Below, in pieces: positions 61,991 to 64,000 of a stretch of DNA of 64,000 nt. The notes under the pieces are model-generated. The model ran no database searches. It was not told where the DNA came from and saw only the letters and a program-made list of their open reading frames with translations. Made by a program: the position numbers and the translations under genes. Each line of letters begins with the position of its first letter. Positions within the stretch are counted from its first letter, which is position 1. Where the stretch lies: the NCBI RefSeq assembly GCF_032118995.1, contig NC_092661.1, positions 16,501,006-16,565,005 on the forward strand, read 5' to 3'. The stretch comes from Asterias amurensis. Lineage: Eukaryota > Echinodermata > Asteroidea > Forcipulatida > Asteriidae.

Positions 61991-62663
61991 CAAATTGCAT
62001 TGAATTTTATTTGTAAACACGAGTTATCTTGCCTCGTGTTTGAAAAGAGATACTGTACTATATTTACTTGTTTCTCTAAACAAACTAACGACAATTCCCA
62101 AAGTTCACTGGAGTGACTGGCTGGCTTATCTACTATTCCAGTACCAATATTAACAGGTCATTTTAATTTAAGGTAATTAATTACCAATTGACGTAACATA
62201 TCTGGTTTGATTTATGGCATTTGGGGCTATTAGTGTAGGTACTCCACACATTACACCACTTCAATCAAACGGTACAATAAAAAAAGTACATGATCTCATA
62301 CTTATCGGTGAGCCATCACTAAGCATTCTGAGTATTCTAGCCTTGGAGGGCTCATCTATGTTCTTGCGGCAATCAGTCGCCACTGAAGAGATGCTAAGCA
62401 ACCACTACATGTACAGCCGTGTGAAATTATTGTCCATTGCGGCCCCAAACCGTCACTTCTTTGACGTCTTGAAAACAACATCACCGCGCACACTGCAGTT
62501 ATAATTAACTATTGACATTAACATGAACTATAAAATAAGGTCAGTTTGTCAAAAGGTCTCATAACTACTGATGTCCTTGGAGACGACGTGGAATATTAAG
62601 ATGGATTCAGAACTTTGTTTGCACTTCGTGACGCAGCAGTGACGAACCCTTATTATTTTGTTT
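61991..62663. other. Unassigned stretch with a 96-codon frame
   Basis: The + strand frame 62214-62504 (MAFGAISVGTPHITPLQS...) has no recognised domain, signal peptide or membrane span. Its base composition is more balanced than the surroundings, so an exon on either strand cannot be excluded. I make no functional call. Confidence 0.2.
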
Positions 62664-63090
62664 AAAGGGTTTTGATACCTTTTGAATCAAGTTGTCACTG
62701 CCATGACATGAATCCCTACTCACTGTGATTGAAGATGTATAATGTTATAAAATTTACCTGTAGAAATTTCAGCTTCATTATTAGTTCGTAAGTTTTTGAG
62801 AGAAAAAAAGGTGGAAAAAAATCACAGAGCGATGTTTTCAGGGGAGTACTGGTATTAAACCAGTACTGGTAAATACGTTGAACACTTTGCTACACTAATT
62901 ATTTGTTGTCTCTTGAGACGAGAATTATTTTCGTGACAATGTTTTACTAATTTCTCAAAAACTACATCACCTCAGCAAGTACTATTTTAAGGGAAGCTTT
63001 GTCATAATTAGCATCAAACCGTGTAAGTTTAATGTAAACTGTGGATATTGTGTTTTGTGTCATACAAAAAGATGTGTTGTATTGACGAAA
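62664..63090. mobile_element. Family G-like element with extra interior
   Basis: AAAGGGTTTTGATACCTTTT at the left. The right half has TTTCTCAAAAACTACATCAC, ATCAAACCGTGTAAGTTTAA and GTGTTTTGTGTCATACAAAA, as in the 41303 copy. A short hairpin CAGTACTGGTATTAAACCAGTACTGG is in the middle. Confidence 0.6.
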
Positions 63091-63093
63091 TTG

Positions 63094-63478
63094 TTTAAAG
63101 ACTCTGGACACTATTGGTAATTGACAAAGACCAGTCTTCTCACTTGGTGTATCTTAACATATGCATGAATAACAAACCTGTGAAAATTTGAGCTTAATCG
63201 GTCATCGAAGTTGCGAAATCATAATGAAAGAAAAAAACACCCTTGTCACACAAAGTTGTGTGCTTTCAGATGCTTGATTTCGAGACCTCAAATTCTAAAT
63301 CTGAGGTCTCGAAATCAAATTCGTGGAAAATTACTTCTTTGTCGCAAACTAAGTTACTTCAGAGGGAGCCGTTTCTCACAATGTTTTATACTATCAACCT
63401 CTCCCCATTACTCGACCATGTTAGGTTTTATGCTAATAATTACTTTGAGTAGTTACCAATAATATCAACTGCCTGTAA
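63094..63478 (-). mobile_element. Family B transposon
   Basis: TTTAAAGACTCTGGACACTA to ATATCAACTGCCTGTAA; the right end has several changes and the palindrome is intact. Confidence 0.92.
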
Positions 63479-64000
63479 ATAAGGTGTTGTACTGTTATAT
63501 TTCTACAATATTTTGCATTATTATACAGGCCCTGAACCTTAGACCAGAGTGAGAAAAATCTTCTCACCAGAGGAAAAGTCTGCACACATCAAGGGCAAAG
63601 AACTTCGTGTGTTCATGAATGAAGTCAATGGCACCAAGACCAACACTGTGTGTCATTTTTATTGGTTGTGCACCATTGACAAGAGTGATTGATATCATTG
63701 TGTGTGCTTAGCGAGTTCCGCACGTACTGAGAGAGCTGATGAACTACCCCGTGTTAAGTCAATGGTGATCTACTGCTGATAGCAACACAAATTCGTGTTT
63801 CGCGCTCGAAGTGCTCTCGCCTTCAAAGTGCTCATATTGTCTTTAATCCCCGCGAAGTGGTAAAGTGCTTCAATATTGTCTTTGCGATCAACACGTTGAG
63901 TATTGGAGGGGAAATGATAAAACAAAGAGTGCCACAATTAACTAATTTCAAAGGAGTGTGATTTGGAGAAAAGCTAAACATTGACACATTCCGTTTGAAG
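63479..64000. other. Right edge, nothing assigned
   Basis: More balanced base composition than the DNA to its left, with GAAGTGCTCTCGCC and AAAGTGCTCATATTGTCTTT-type near repeats at 63808-63885. It could be a 5' flank of a gene beyond the window. Confidence 0.3.

Noticed and set aside
62214-62504. A confident protein-coding call
   Set aside because: No domain, homologue or splice signals recognised; kept only as an unexplained stretch.

Overview
This window is animal nuclear DNA: long spliced genes with GT-AG introns, AT-rich intergenic DNA, and a dense load of short inverted-repeat transposons. The protein content (3' part of MSH2, then immunoglobulin-superfamily receptors), the tRNA-derived SINE, the CR1/L2-like LINE tails and the style of the foldback repeats suggest a marine deuterostome. 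An echinoderm, perhaps a sea star, is my best guess, made from memory of repeat style and not from any search.

Layout. 1-7463 holds the last six coding exons of the mismatch-repair ATPase MSH2 on the + strand, entering from the left edge. The region just upstream of its first exon here carries a 118-bp tandem duplication of the intron/exon junction. From about 11.8 kb to 53.1 kb there are five single-exon, uninterrupted genes for type I membrane proteins with two or three Ig domains (here IgR1 to IgR5). IgR1 is on the - strand at 11791-13263. IgR2 (16443-17888), IgR3 (25427-26896), IgR4 (38854-40599) and IgR5 (51472-53115) are on the + strand. No other convincing protein-coding gene was found; 53.1-64 kb is repeats and unassigned DNA.

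The five Ig genes share a start context (AATGGC, giving MAS or MAA), a signal peptide, an N-terminal V-like domain and a second Ig domain with a characteristic extra cysteine pair. They also share a single membrane span. IgR2 and IgR3 are clear paralogues. The cytoplasmic tails differ sharply: pYxN (Grb2-type) sites in IgR2/IgR3, a strict ITIM resembling the MPZL1/PZR tail in IgR4, a class I PDZ-binding C-terminus in IgR5, and a long basic helix plus a YxxP site in IgR1. I read this as a local receptor family with similar outsides and different signalling insides, possibly in adhesion, self-recognition or immunity. The function is inference.

Repeats. Three inverted-repeat families (A, about 390 bp; B, about 385 bp; F, about 572 bp) have TTAA at their edges followed by AG, as in the Kolobok superfamily. 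Family B alone has 23 recognisable copies. Family F carries a short reading frame resembling the start of a THAP zinc finger, the DNA-binding domain found in Kolobok and P-type transposases. Other families are C (GGGCCCAATTTCATAGAGCTGC ends), D, G, H, J, K, L, M, O, P and several palindromes. No insertion interrupts an Ig reading frame or an MSH2 exon.
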